Source: Glycomyces salinus (GTDB lineage: Bacteria > Actinomycetota > Actinomycetes > Mycobacteriales > Micromonosporaceae). From it: a DNA stretch of 64,000 bases. Position numbers and translations under genes: made by a program. The DNA is taken from assembly GCF_016428645.1 (NCBI RefSeq), contig NZ_JAELXW010000017.1:1-64000 (forward strand), read 5' to 3'. Position 1 is the stretch's first letter; each line of letters begins with the position of its first letter. The notes beneath the pieces were generated by a model that was given only the letters and a program-made list of their open reading frames with translations, ran no database searches and was not told the DNA's origin. Below are positions 54,008 through 62,783 of the stretch, piece after piece.

Positions 54008-55369
54008 TCATCCGGCCAGGACCTTGCCGGGGTTCATGATCCCGAGTGGATCGAGCGATTCCTTGATGCGCCGCTGGACGGCCAGGTTCACCGGATCGAC
54101 TTCGCGCTCAAGCCATTCGCGCTTGAGCATCCCCACCCCGTGCTCGCCGGTGACGGTCCCGCCCATGGACAGGGCCATCTGGAGGATCTCGTCGAAGGCG
54201 GCTCTCCCGGCCGCCAGCGAGTCCTCGTCGCCGGCGTCGACGACGATGTTCGGATGGAGATTTCCGTCACCGGCGTGTGCGATGACGCCGATGAGCACGC
54301 CGTGCCGTTCGGCGGTCGCCCGGATCCGGTCGAGGGACTCGGCCAGGCGGGAGCGCGGGACGGCCACGTCGTCGACCAGGACCGTGCCGAGGCGCTCCAT
54401 CGCGTGGAGGGCCGAGCGCCGCGACTCCATGAGCGCGTCGGCCTCGGTCTCGTCGGTGGCCCGGAAGACCTCGGCGGCCCCGGCCTCGGCGCACAGCCGC
54501 TCGATCTCGACCAGTTCGGCCTCGGGGTCGCCGTCGGCGGCGGCCAGCAGCAGCGCGGCCGCGTCGGTCGGCAGGCCCATCGGACGCAGCTCCTCGAGGG
54601 CCTTCAAGTGGACGTCGTCGATCAGCTCGAGCAGGCTCGGCTGGGCGCCTGCGGCCATGATCGCGGTGACCGCGCGCCCGGCGGCGGCGGTGGAGTCGAA
54701 GACCGCCGCGAGGGTCAGCCGCCCGGCCGGGACCGGCGAGAGCTTGACGGTGGCCTCGGTGATCACGCCGAGGGTTCCCTCGGAGCCGCAGAACAGGCGG
54801 GCCAGGTCGTATCCGGCCACGCCCTTGGCCGTGCGGCGGCCGCAGCGCATCACCTCACCGGAGGCCAGGACCACCTCCAGGCCCAGCACGTATTCGGCGG
54901 TGACCCCGTACTTGACGCAGCACATGCCGCCGGCGGCGGTGGCGATGTTGCCGCCGATGGTCGAGATCTCCCACGACCCGGGGTCGGGCGCGTAGCGCAG
55001 GCCGTGCTCGGCGGCGGCCCTGGAGATGTCGGCGTTGATGACGCCGGGCTGGCAGACAGCGATCCGGTCGACCGGGTCGATCGAGAGGATCTCGTTCATG
55101 CCGGACACGTCGAGCAGGATCGCGGCGTCGACGGCGGTGGCCGATCCGGCCAGGCCGGTGCGGGCGCCCTGAGGGACGACCGGGACGCGCAGCTCGCTCG
55201 CGACCCGCAGTACCGCCTGGACGTCCGCGGTGGAGCGGGCCCGGACCAGAGCGGCGGCGCGGCCGGGGTCGACGAGGCGGGCGTGGTCGACCGAGTGCGC
55301 GGCGATGACGTCGGAGTCCGAGACGGCCCGGACCCCCGCCTCGGTCAGGGCGGTGTGCAGTTCGCTCAT
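54008..55369 (-). CDS. FAD-linked oxidase, glycolate oxidase/D-lactate dehydrogenase GlcD-like
   Basis: 453 aa. N-terminal FAD-PCMH domain: VVPQGARTGLAGSATAV, PGVINADISRAAAEHGL, STIGGNIATAAGG and GVAGYDLARLFCGSEGTLG. C-terminal domain: AHAGDGNLHPN, TGEHGVGMLKREWL and NPGKVLAG, which ends the protein. It oxidises a 2-hydroxyacid such as glycolate or D-lactate with FAD, probably membrane-linked via quinones. Substrate not predictable; no FeS partner (GlcE/GlcF) is next to it. Confidence 0.88.
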   Translation of the reverse strand: MSELHTALTEAGVRAVSDSDVIAAHSVDHARLVDPGRAAALVRARSTADVQAVLRVASELRVPVVPQGARTGLAGSATAVDAAILLDVSGMNEILSIDPVDRIAVCQPGVINADISRAAAEHGLRYAPDPGSWEISTIGGNIATAAGGMCCVKYGVTAEYVLGLEVVLASGEVMRCGRRTAKGVAGYDLARLFCGSEGTLGVITEATVKLSPVPAGRLTLAAVFDSTAAAGRAVTAIMAAGAQPSLLELIDDVHLKALEELRPMGLPTDAAALLLAAADGDPEAELVEIERLCAEAGAAEVFRATDETEADALMESRRSALHAMERLGTVLVDDVAVPRSRLAESLDRIRATAERHGVLIGVIAHAGDGNLHPNIVVDAGDEDSLAAGRAAFDEILQMALSMGGTVTGEHGVGMLKREWLEREVDPVNLAVQRRIKESLDPLGIMNPGKVLAG

Positions 55370-55397
55370 GCGGTGATTGTCACAGCCGCGGCGCGTA

Positions 55398-56363
55398 CTA
55401 GGCGTAGGGGTCGGTGTCGATGACCTCGCGGGCGATCTGGGCCAGGTCCTCGACCATGTCGATGCCCGCCTGGTGGGAGGGCAGGCCGCCGGTGAGGATC
55501 GAGATGCTGATCGGCTCGTCGGTCTCGCCGGCGATGACGCCGATCGAGTTGACCACCCACTCCCCGCCCATGTTCGAGCGGGTGTCCCAGCCGTTCTTCA
55601 TCCACACCGTCTCGCCGTCCTCGGCGGCGGCCGAGACGCCCCAGTCCTGGGAGTCGGCCAGGTCGCCCATCAGCTCGCGCGACACCTCGACCTGCTCGGC
55701 GCTCAGCAGCCCCTCGTAGAGGACCTGTTCGAGGACGGTGAGCTGATCGAGCGCGGTCGTCTCGGTCAGGCCCCACCGCTCAGTCTCGTCGGGCCGGGTC
55801 TGGTCCAGTCCGAGGACCTCGTGGGCCTCGCGCATGGTCTCGTGCCCGTCGAGGACGCCGAACAGGATGCTGTTGGTGGCGTCGTTGTCCGAGTCCTTGA
55901 TCATCTTCTCGAGGTCGTACATGGCCCAGTCCGGGATGTCCTCCACCGAGTCGTAGTGGAGCAGCAGCATCGCCAGGATCTCGGCCTTGACGATCGAGGC
56001 GGTGTCGTGCAGGGCCTCGCCCTCGTGGTCGAGGGTAAACTCCTCGTCGGACACGGCCAGGGAGACGTAGAGGTTCTCGTTGTCGATCTCGGAGAGGTAG
56101 TCCTCGACCGCGGCGTCGAGCTGGTCCTGGAGCTGGTCTTGGGCCTGCTCGTGCAGCTCGGTCGGGTCGGGTTGGAGATCGGTGCCGAGTTCGGACTCGT
56201 TGAGCTGCGATCCGGGCAGCTCCGAGCCTCCGCGGCCGGCGTCGGCGGGGTCGTCCGCGGCGGTGAAGTCCCCCAGGAACATGGTCGCGGCCACGACGAC
56301 GGCCAGCGCCGGCACGGCCAGGTAAGGCCACAGCCGCCGCGAGGATTTCGGCTTCGCACTCAC
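55398..56363 (-). CDS. Membrane-anchored serine hydrolase, class A beta-lactamase-like
   Basis: 321 aa from GTG 56363 (VSAKPKSSRRLW). A membrane helix at about 12-34 (WPYLAVPALAVVVAATMFLG) is followed by an acidic stalk and a hydrolase domain. It shows Ser-x-x-Lys as SIVKAEIL, SDN in KDSDNDATNS and, where beta-lactamases have KTG, the sequence KNG in VWMKNGWDT. The absence of a clear Glu166-type loop argues against a real beta-lactamase; it may be an esterase or wall-related enzyme. It lies 28 bp from the FAD oxidase on the same strand. Confidence 0.7.
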   Translation of the reverse strand: MSAKPKSSRRLWPYLAVPALAVVVAATMFLGDFTAADDPADAGRGGSELPGSQLNESELGTDLQPDPTELHEQAQDQLQDQLDAAVEDYLSEIDNENLYVSLAVSDEEFTLDHEGEALHDTASIVKAEILAMLLLHYDSVEDIPDWAMYDLEKMIKDSDNDATNSILFGVLDGHETMREAHEVLGLDQTRPDETERWGLTETTALDQLTVLEQVLYEGLLSAEQVEVSRELMGDLADSQDWGVSAAAEDGETVWMKNGWDTRSNMGGEWVVNSIGVIAGETDEPISISILTGGLPSHQAGIDMVEDLAQIAREVIDTDPYA

Positions 56364-56448
56364 TGGGGTACCAATGCTCGGGGGGTATGGGGATGTCAGC
56401 TCAGCGCCCACGCTAGAGCAGGAGGGCAAGAGGCGACAAGTCGGGGCT

Positions 56449-56484
56449 GTGCCAATTTACGGCTCGCAGGCGTAGCCGAGGGTG
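56449..56484 (+). repeat. Dispersed element copy upstream of serine hydrolase gene
   Basis: GTGCCAATTTACGGCTCGCA followed by GGCGTAGCCGAGGG: nearly identical to 60630-60665 except GGCGTAGCC for AGCTTCGCC. Intergenic. Confidence 0.8.
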
Positions 56485-56662
56485 CGAGAAAAGTAACACT
56501 TGAGTAACGCTGCGCCGGGCTCGGTCAGTCCGCCGATTCCGGCGCAGGCCGCGAGGCACTGGCCCTGTCTTTCGTTGTGGGACCTGGGGAGGAAATGACC
56601 ACCGCGATCACCAGGGACCAGTGCCTCACGGAGTTCCCACCGTGTGGCGGCTTCGGGTCGCC

Positions 56663-57610
56663 TCAGGCCGCGGCGCGCTGCTTGAGGATCGTGCGCATGA
56701 CGGCGGCGCTGACGCCCACCAGGCAGACGATCGCGACCAGGGCGAGCAGTCCGCTGGCGCCGTCGGAGACGGCCTCGGGGTCGACCGCGGCGACCTCTTC
56801 CTCGCCGCCGGCGGGAGCGAACTCGTCGTCTCCGGCGGCTTGGTCCTCATCGGAGGGGCCGAAGGCGTTGATCTCCTCTTCCCCGGCGGTCTCGCTCTCC
56901 TCGTCCGACGGGTCCTGCTCCTCGGCCGAGGGCTGGTCGCCCTGTGCGACCCCCGAGCCGTCCTGCGGGCTCGAACCGGCCGCGGGCTCGTCGCCGCCTG
57001 AGTCCTGCGCCGGGGCCTCGCCGTCGTCGTCGGGGGCCGGCAGTTCGGCGGTGGAGCCGCCGCCGGAGTCCGGCTCCGGCTCGTCGCCCTCGGCCGGGGC
57101 GGTGACCTGGACCTGCGCGGAGTCGTAGTCGGCGAACAGGCCCGCGCATTCGGGGATCATCGCGATCTCGGCCGAGCTGTTCATGACGAACACCTGCGTG
57201 GAGCCCTCGCCGATGTCGTAGACGTCGCCGCCCACGTGCAGCTCGGCTTCGGAGCCCAGGTCGTTGGTGTAGCTCACCTGGCTGCCCTTGGCCACCGACA
57301 GCTCCGAGGAGTCGGGCTTCGAGGTCGGGGACAGCAGGCCGAGGGTGCCGCAGCCGCCGCTGAAGACGATCCCCTCATCCGAGCCCGCCTCGGGCTCGTC
57401 GGCCATGGCCATGCCCACCCCGGCCGCGCCGCCCAGCGTGAGCATCGCGGCCGCCGACAGGGCCGCCAGGCGCGACCTGCGCCGCTGCGAGCGCCGCTCC
57501 ATCGCGGCCTTCGCCGTCGGCGCCACGCGCCCGTCGCTCACCGGATAGGGCAGCGGCGGACGCGCCTCGGCTCGTGAGGCTTCTCCGGCCTTGGTGGCGT
57601 GTCGTCCCAT
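56663..57610 (-). CDS. Secreted/membrane-anchored surface protein, hypothetical
   Basis: 315 aa. A basic N-terminus leads to a signal peptide-like helix at about 48-70 (LAALSAAAMLTLGGAAGVGM). A beta-rich domain of about 100 aa with two Cys (SGGCGTLGLL, IPECAGLFADY) follows, then a long acidic Asp/Glu/Ser/Gly linker. A C-terminal membrane helix is at about 288-308 (GLLALVAIVCLVGVSAAVM) with a basic stop. No sortase motif. It probably displays the Cys domain at the cell surface. Function unknown. Confidence 0.65.
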   Translation of the reverse strand: MGRHATKAGEASRAEARPPLPYPVSDGRVAPTAKAAMERRSQRRRSRLAALSAAAMLTLGGAAGVGMAMADEPEAGSDEGIVFSGGCGTLGLLSPTSKPDSSELSVAKGSQVSYTNDLGSEAELHVGGDVYDIGEGSTQVFVMNSSAEIAMIPECAGLFADYDSAQVQVTAPAEGDEPEPDSGGGSTAELPAPDDDGEAPAQDSGGDEPAAGSSPQDGSGVAQGDQPSAEEQDPSDEESETAGEEEINAFGPSDEDQAAGDDEFAPAGGEEEVAAVDPEAVSDGASGLLALVAIVCLVGVSAAVMRTILKQRAAA

Positions 57611-57790
57611 GCCTGCGTCTCTCCAACCGCGTAACCGTGCTTCGCCCCGCCTGATCGACAGCGGGAATCAGGTCTCAACCCCGTTCAACGAGTCACCGCC
57701 GGGAAGGTGACGGCTCCCGGCCACCCAATCGGGACCGACCGTAGGATGTGCTCCAGAACCCGACTACAGCGAGACGGCGGGACCTCCCCT

Positions 57791-59656
57791 ATGGCGATCA
57801 CCGACACCGACACGGCACCAGAGGCAGGAGACGGGCCCCGGGGCGACGGCGAGCCCGAGGCCGACTCCGAGGACCGCTGGCGGCGTTTCGCGAGCGGCGA
57901 GGGCAAGGGCCCTGAGGCCCGGCCCGGCCCGCTGCGCCGCCTCGCCTCGGGGACGCGCCGCCTCCTCCGCAGCGAGTGGACCCTCGCCGCGTTCTTCAGC
58001 GCCGCGCTGTCGGTGGCGATGACCTGGCCGCTGGCCCGCGACGTCCACCGGGTCATCCCGCACGACACCGGCGACCCGCTGCTGCTGACCTACACCCTCG
58101 GCTGGCTCGGGCACTCGCTGCGCGAGGACCCGGCCGGGATCTGGACCTCCAACAGCTTCTGGCCCGCCCAGGACTCCTACCTGTTCACCGACACGCTCCT
58201 GGGCTACGCGCCCGCCGCGCTGTTCGCCACCGACACCACCAGCGCCCTGATCGTCTACAACGTCCTCTACATGGCCACGTTCGCGCTGGCCTTCCTCGGC
58301 GCCTACGCCCTGCTGCGGCAACTGGGCGCGCGCGTCGCCGGATCGGCCGTCGGCGCGGCCGCCTTCGCCTACGCGCCCTGGAAACTCGGCCAGGCCGGGC
58401 ACCTCCAGGTCCTGTCCTGCGGCGCGATCGCCCTGGCCCTGGCGATGCTGGCCCGCGGCCACGGCTGGTCCATGCGGGACGGTTTCAAACCCGAGCGCCA
58501 GCGCCCCGGCTGGATCGTCGCCGGCTGGGCGACCGCCCTGTGGCAGTTCAGCATCGGCGCCGGACTCGGCATCCCCTTCGTGTACCTGCTGCTGGGCATC
58601 GGCGTCGTGGTCGGCCTGTTCTGGCTCATCAGGCGCCCCCGGCTGCGCTGGCAGACGGTCGCGGCCGACGGTCTGGGCGGCGCGGTCTTCAGCCTCGGCG
58701 TCCTGTGGATCGCCGACAAGCACGCCGTGGTCGCCCGCGCCCACCCCGAGGCCATGCGCGACCCCGACTACATCTCCTGGTTCAGCCCGACCTGGCAGAG
58801 CTTCATCATCGCCCCCGAGGAGTCGCGGGTCTGGGGCGCCGCCCACGAGGCGGCGCGAGCCGATCTGACCTGGGCCCCCGAGCAGGCGCTGCTGGTCGGT
58901 TTCACGCTCCTGTCGCTGGCGGTGGCCGGACTGATCTGGTCTTCGTGGACCCGCTGGAAGCGGTTCTGGCTGTTCCTGGGCGCCGGGGCGACCCTCGCGG
59001 TGGCGATGGGCCCCAACTTCCTCGACGACGGGCTCTGGGCGTGGCGGCCGCTGTACGACTACGTGCCCGGCTTCGACGCCATCCGGACCCCCGGCCGCCT
59101 GGTCATCTACCTGACGCTGATCCTGGCGGTCCTGGCCGCCGGAACCCTGACCCGGATCGCCGACGAGGCCGACGCGCTCGCCCACGAGGGCCGGGTGGAC
59201 CGCCGGATCACCGTGCGCGCGCCCCGGCGGGTCCACGCGCTGCTGTTCGCGCCGATCCTGCTGGTCCTGGCAGAAGGACTGACGGTGGCGCAGAACCACG
59301 AACCCGAGGCGGCCCCGCTGGACATGTCAGAGCTGGACGGACCGGTCCTGGTGCTGCCCTCGGACGGTCGCGACACCCGCGTCCAGTACTGGAGCGTCGA
59401 CGGCTTCCCGGAGATGGCCAACGGCGTCGCGGCCTTCACCCCCGACGAGCAGGCCGCCATCCGCGAGGTCTCCAAGGCGTTCCCCAGTCCCGACGCGGTC
59501 GAGGACCTGCGCCAGGCCGGGATCGAAACGGTCGTGGTGGTCCCCGACTGGCTGCCCGGAAGCGACTGGTCCGGCCTGGACCACGAGTCCGACCCGCTCG
59601 GCGTCGAGGTCGAACGCGACGACGACGCCGTCGTCTACCACCTCGACGAACCCTAG
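57791..59656 (+). CDS. Large polytopic membrane protein, glycosyltransferase-like
   Basis: 621 aa with about 11 membrane helices from residue 75. The first extracytoplasmic loop reads RDVHRVIPHDTGDPLLLTY, which carries the Asp pair seen in GT-C transferases, and ends in a soluble C-terminal domain of about 130 aa. ATG 57791 has no good RBS; upstream in-frame starts exist. It may transfer sugars from polyprenyl donors; this is from topology only. It converges on the gene at 59671 with a 14-bp gap. Confidence 0.65.
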   Translation: MAITDTDTAPEAGDGPRGDGEPEADSEDRWRRFASGEGKGPEARPGPLRRLASGTRRLLRSEWTLAAFFSAALSVAMTWPLARDVHRVIPHDTGDPLLLTYTLGWLGHSLREDPAGIWTSNSFWPAQDSYLFTDTLLGYAPAALFATDTTSALIVYNVLYMATFALAFLGAYALLRQLGARVAGSAVGAAAFAYAPWKLGQAGHLQVLSCGAIALALAMLARGHGWSMRDGFKPERQRPGWIVAGWATALWQFSIGAGLGIPFVYLLLGIGVVVGLFWLIRRPRLRWQTVAADGLGGAVFSLGVLWIADKHAVVARAHPEAMRDPDYISWFSPTWQSFIIAPEESRVWGAAHEAARADLTWAPEQALLVGFTLLSLAVAGLIWSSWTRWKRFWLFLGAGATLAVAMGPNFLDDGLWAWRPLYDYVPGFDAIRTPGRLVIYLTLILAVLAAGTLTRIADEADALAHEGRVDRRITVRAPRRVHALLFAPILLVLAEGLTVAQNHEPEAAPLDMSELDGPVLVLPSDGRDTRVQYWSVDGFPEMANGVAAFTPDEQAAIREVSKAFPSPDAVEDLRQAGIETVVVVPDWLPGSDWSGLDHESDPLGVEVERDDDAVVYHLDEP

Positions 59657-59670
59657 GTCCCGAGGCCGGC

Positions 59671-60123
59671 TCAGTGCGGGCCGACCGGGGTCAGGAAGAC
59701 CAGGGCCCCGATCGCGTCGAGCTGCGGCGGGGAGTGCAGGGGCGAGGCGGCCACGTCGAAGGTCCGGTGGACCCGGCCCTGGTCCAGGCGGATCAGGCCG
59801 CGCTCCAGGACGTCGGTCTGCAACGCCTGCACCGGAGCGAGCCTCCCCAGCTCCGAGTCGATGAGCGGATTCGCCGCCGCGGTGAAGTCCAGAAAGATCA
59901 GTCCTGATTCGAGGAATCCGGGCCTGATAGAATCCACATCAGACTCAAGGTGCAGCAGATGGCTCGCGGCCGCCGAGACCGCCACGATCCGCGTCCCGCC
60001 GTCCAGCAGCAGGCACGGATCACTGCTGGCGCACACGGCGGCGCGCCAGGGCACCAGGCCCGGATGGAGGTGCCGCCCGTTGTCGCCGGGGTACGGCGCT
60101 CGGAGCGGGATCACCAAGTCCAT
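59671..60123 (-). CDS. Small PAS-like protein, hypothetical
   Basis: 150 aa from ATG 60123. Central segment [32 protein letters not shown] (cut: [20 protein letters not shown]) reads like the first strands of a PAS domain, and [14 protein letters not shown] like its last. No output domain follows. It may bind a small ligand or a partner. No family recognised with confidence. Confidence 0.5.
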   Translation of the reverse strand: MDLVIPLRAPYPGDNGRHLHPGLVPWRAAVCASSDPCLLLDGGTRIVAVSAAASHLLHLESDVDSIRPGFLESGLIFLDFTAAANPLIDSELGRLAPVQALQTDVLERGLIRLDQGRVHRTFDVAASPLHSPPQLDAIGALVFLTPVGPH

Positions 60124-60224
60124 GTTCGTCAACGGTTATCCCGGGGGTCAGTCATCACGCTCAGTCGATCCACGTTAACAGAGAAAAGTTGATCTTCGGT
60201 CCCCGTGCCTCTATTGTCTGGATC

Positions 60225-61463
60225 ATGAGTTCGAGTGAGCATTCGTCATACCGGGTCGACTCGGAGACCGGTCGACTGCGCCGGGTCATCCTCCACCGCC
60301 CCGGCGGCGAGCTGCGCCGCCTGACCCCCCGCAACAACGGCGCACTCCTGTTCGACGGCGTCCCCTGGGTCGAGCGGGCCCAGGCCGAACACGACCGGTT
60401 CGCCCGCACCCTGCTCGACCACGGCGTAGAGGTCCTCTACATCGGCGCGCTCCTCACCGAGTGCCTGTACCTGCCCGAGGCCCGCGAGGAGGTGGTCGCC
60501 TCGGTCGCCGCCGACCGCAACCTCGGTGAGACCCTCGGCCGCGAGCTGCGCGCCTACCTGTCCGACCTCGACCCCGAGCGCCTGGCCGCCGTCCTCATCG
60601 AGGGCCTCACCAAGGACGAGTTCGGCACCGTGCCAATTTACGGCTCGCAAGCTTCGCCGAGGGGCGGCAGCCTGCGCCACCGCCTGATGCGCGGCACCGA
60701 CTTCGTCATCGACCCGCTGCCGAACATGATGTTCACGCGCGACTCCGCGGTGTGGATCGGCGACGCGGTGGCCGTCACCAGCCTGGCGATGCCGGCCCGC
60801 CGCCGCGAGACCACCCTGACCGGGGTCATCTACCGCCACCACCAGCGCTTCACCGACATCCCCAAGATCTACGACCCGAGCCTCGAACACCTCGAAGGCG
60901 GCGACGTCCTCGCCCTGGCCCCGGGCGTGCTGGCCGTCGGCGTCGGCGAGCGCACCACCCCGGCCGGGGTCGAGCGGCTGGCCCGCCGGGTGTTCGAACG
61001 CGGCACGATCCGCACCGTCCTGGCCGTCCCGATCGCCCAGCGCCGCGCCACGATGCACCTGGACACCGTGTGCACCATGGTCGACGCCGACCGCATGGTG
61101 ATGTATGCGCCGGCCGAGCGCCGCCTGGAGGCGTACACGATCACGCCCGGCGACTCCGGCGGCCTCGACATCGGCGGGCCGCGACTGTTCATCGACGCCG
61201 CGGCCGAGGCGATCGGGGTCGAGCGCCTCGAGATCATCCACACCGGGGAGCGGGACGTGGTGACCGCCGAGCGCGAGCAGTGGGACGACGGCAACAACAC
61301 CCTCGCCCTGGCCCCGGGCATGGCGGTGGCCTACGAGCGCAACACGGTCACCAACGCCCGCCTGGAGCGCGCCGGCATCAAGACCATGACCATCCCCGGC
61401 TCCGAACTCGGCAGCGGCCGCGGCGGACCGAGATGCATGTCGTGCCCGATCACCCGCGACTAG
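60225..61463 (+). CDS. arcA: Arginine deiminase
   Basis: 412 aa. N-terminus [36 protein letters not shown] (catalytic Asp), HLEGGDVL (Glu), [11 protein letters not shown] (His-x-Asp) and the C-terminal [11 protein letters not shown] with the nucleophilic Cys. It makes citrulline and ammonia from arginine. ATG 60225 lies eight bases after a TATTGT box (60212-60217), so the mRNA may be leaderless. Residues about 136-147 ([12 protein letters not shown]) come from a copy of the dispersed 36-bp element inserted before the FTRD region. arcB and arcC are not nearby. Confidence 0.9.
   Translation: MSSSEHSSYRVDSETGRLRRVILHRPGGELRRLTPRNNGALLFDGVPWVERAQAEHDRFARTLLDHGVEVLYIGALLTECLYLPEAREEVVASVAADRNLGETLGRELRAYLSDLDPERLAAVLIEGLTKDEFGTVPIYGSQASPRGGSLRHRLMRGTDFVIDPLPNMMFTRDSAVWIGDAVAVTSLAMPARRRETTLTGVIYRHHQRFTDIPKIYDPSLEHLEGGDVLALAPGVLAVGVGERTTPAGVERLARRVFERGTIRTVLAVPIAQRRATMHLDTVCTMVDADRMVMYAPAERRLEAYTITPGDSGGLDIGGPRLFIDAAAEAIGVERLEIIHTGERDVVTAEREQWDDGNNTLALAPGMAVAYERNTVTNARLERAGIKTMTIPGSELGSGRGGPRCMSCPITRD
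60630..60665 (+). repeat. Dispersed 36-bp element inside arcA (reference copy)
   Basis: GTGCCAATTTACGGCTCGCA followed by AGCTTCGCCGAGGGGC. It contains an imperfect inverted repeat (CTCG ... CGAG) centred on AAGCTT. It is read in frame on the plus strand. Confidence 0.9.
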
Positions 61464-61473
61464 CCGGTCGGGT

Positions 61474-62694
61474 TCAGATGCCGGCGGCGATGTCGCGGCG
61501 GTAGTGGGAGCCTTCGAGCTTGACGCCCTCGGCCCGGGCGTAGGCCTCGGTGCGGGCCTGCGCCACCGAATCGCCGGTGCCCACGCAGTTGAGCACCCTC
61601 CCGCCGGTGGCGACCAACTGCCCGGAGGCGTCGATGGCGGTCCCGGCGTGCAGGACGCCCACCTCGTCGGCCCCGTAGACCGGGCGGCCCTTGACCGGCT
61701 CGATCGGGTAGCCCTCGTTGGCGATCACCACGCAGACGGCCGCGCCCTCGCGCCACCACAGCGGCCCGAAGTCGGCCAGCCTGCCGGTGGCCGCGGCGTG
61801 CAGCAGCTCGCCCAGCGGCGTCTCCAGCAGCGCCAGGATCGGCTGGATCTCCGGGTCTCCGAAGCGCGCGTTGAACTCCACGACCTTGAGGCCCTTGGCC
61901 GTCAGAGCCAGGCCGCAGTAGAGGGTGCCGACGAACGGGATGCCCCGGGAGGCCATCTCGGCCAGGGTCGGCTCGGCGACCTTGCCCATGATCTCCTCGA
62001 CCAGGTCGTCCGGCGCCCACGGCAGCGGCGTGTACGCGCCCATGCCGCCGGTGTTCGGACCGGTCCCGTCCTCGCCGACCCGCTTGTAGTCCTGCGCCGG
62101 CAGCATCGCCCGCGCGCTCTTGCCGTCCGAGACCACGAACAGCGACACCTCGGGGCCGTCCAGGTACTCCTCGATCACGACGCGGTCGCAGTCCAGCGCG
62201 TGCGCCAGGGCCGCCTCGCGGTCCTCGGTCACCACCACGCCCTTGCCCGCGGCCAGGCCGTCGTCCTTGACCACGTAGGGCGCGCCGAACTCGTCGAGCG
62301 CGGCCTCGGCCTCCTCGCGGGTGCGGCACGCGCGCGCGGCGGCGGTCGGCACGCCCGCGGCGGCCATGACCTCCTTGGCGAACGCCTTCGAGCCTTCGAT
62401 GCGGGCCGCCTCGCGGCTCGGCCCGTAGACCGGGATGCCCTTGGCGCGGACCGCGTCGGCCACGCCCGCCACGAGCGGCGCCTCGGGCCCGATCACGACC
62501 AGGTCGGCCGCTCCGGTCACCGCCAGCGACGCGACCGCGGCCGGGTCGTTCTGGTTGACCTGGGCGCACTCGCCTAGAGCGGCCATGCCCGGGCTACCGG
62601 GCGCGCAGATGAGCGCGTCGACGGATTCGTCGGCGGCCAGCGCCGCCGCCAGGGCGTGCTCGCGGCCGCCGGAACCGATCAGGAGTACTCGCAC
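61474..62694 (-). CDS. purD: Phosphoribosylamine--glycine ligase (GARS)
   Basis: 406 aa. N-terminus MRVLLIGSGGREHALA, GPEAPLVAGVADAVRAKGI, then the ATP-grasp loop PYVVKDDGLAAGKGVVVTED and the metal site VVEFNARFGDPEIQPIL. It makes glycinamide ribonucleotide in purine synthesis. It is divergent from purB with 89 bp between the starts, and both belong to the pathway. Confidence 0.96.
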   Translation of the reverse strand: MRVLLIGSGGREHALAAALAADESVDALICAPGSPGMAALGECAQVNQNDPAAVASLAVTGAADLVVIGPEAPLVAGVADAVRAKGIPVYGPSREAARIEGSKAFAKEVMAAAGVPTAAARACRTREEAEAALDEFGAPYVVKDDGLAAGKGVVVTEDREAALAHALDCDRVVIEEYLDGPEVSLFVVSDGKSARAMLPAQDYKRVGEDGTGPNTGGMGAYTPLPWAPDDLVEEIMGKVAEPTLAEMASRGIPFVGTLYCGLALTAKGLKVVEFNARFGDPEIQPILALLETPLGELLHAAATGRLADFGPLWWREGAAVCVVIANEGYPIEPVKGRPVYGADEVGVLHAGTAIDASGQLVATGGRVLNCVGTGDSVAQARTEAYARAEGVKLEGSHYRRDIAAGI

Positions 62695-62783
62695 ACCGCC
62701 AGTTTACGGCCTGCACACGGGCCGGTTAACAGGCGCGCCGACGCACATGTCACACCGTGGGAACCGAGTGCGATCATGGGCGC

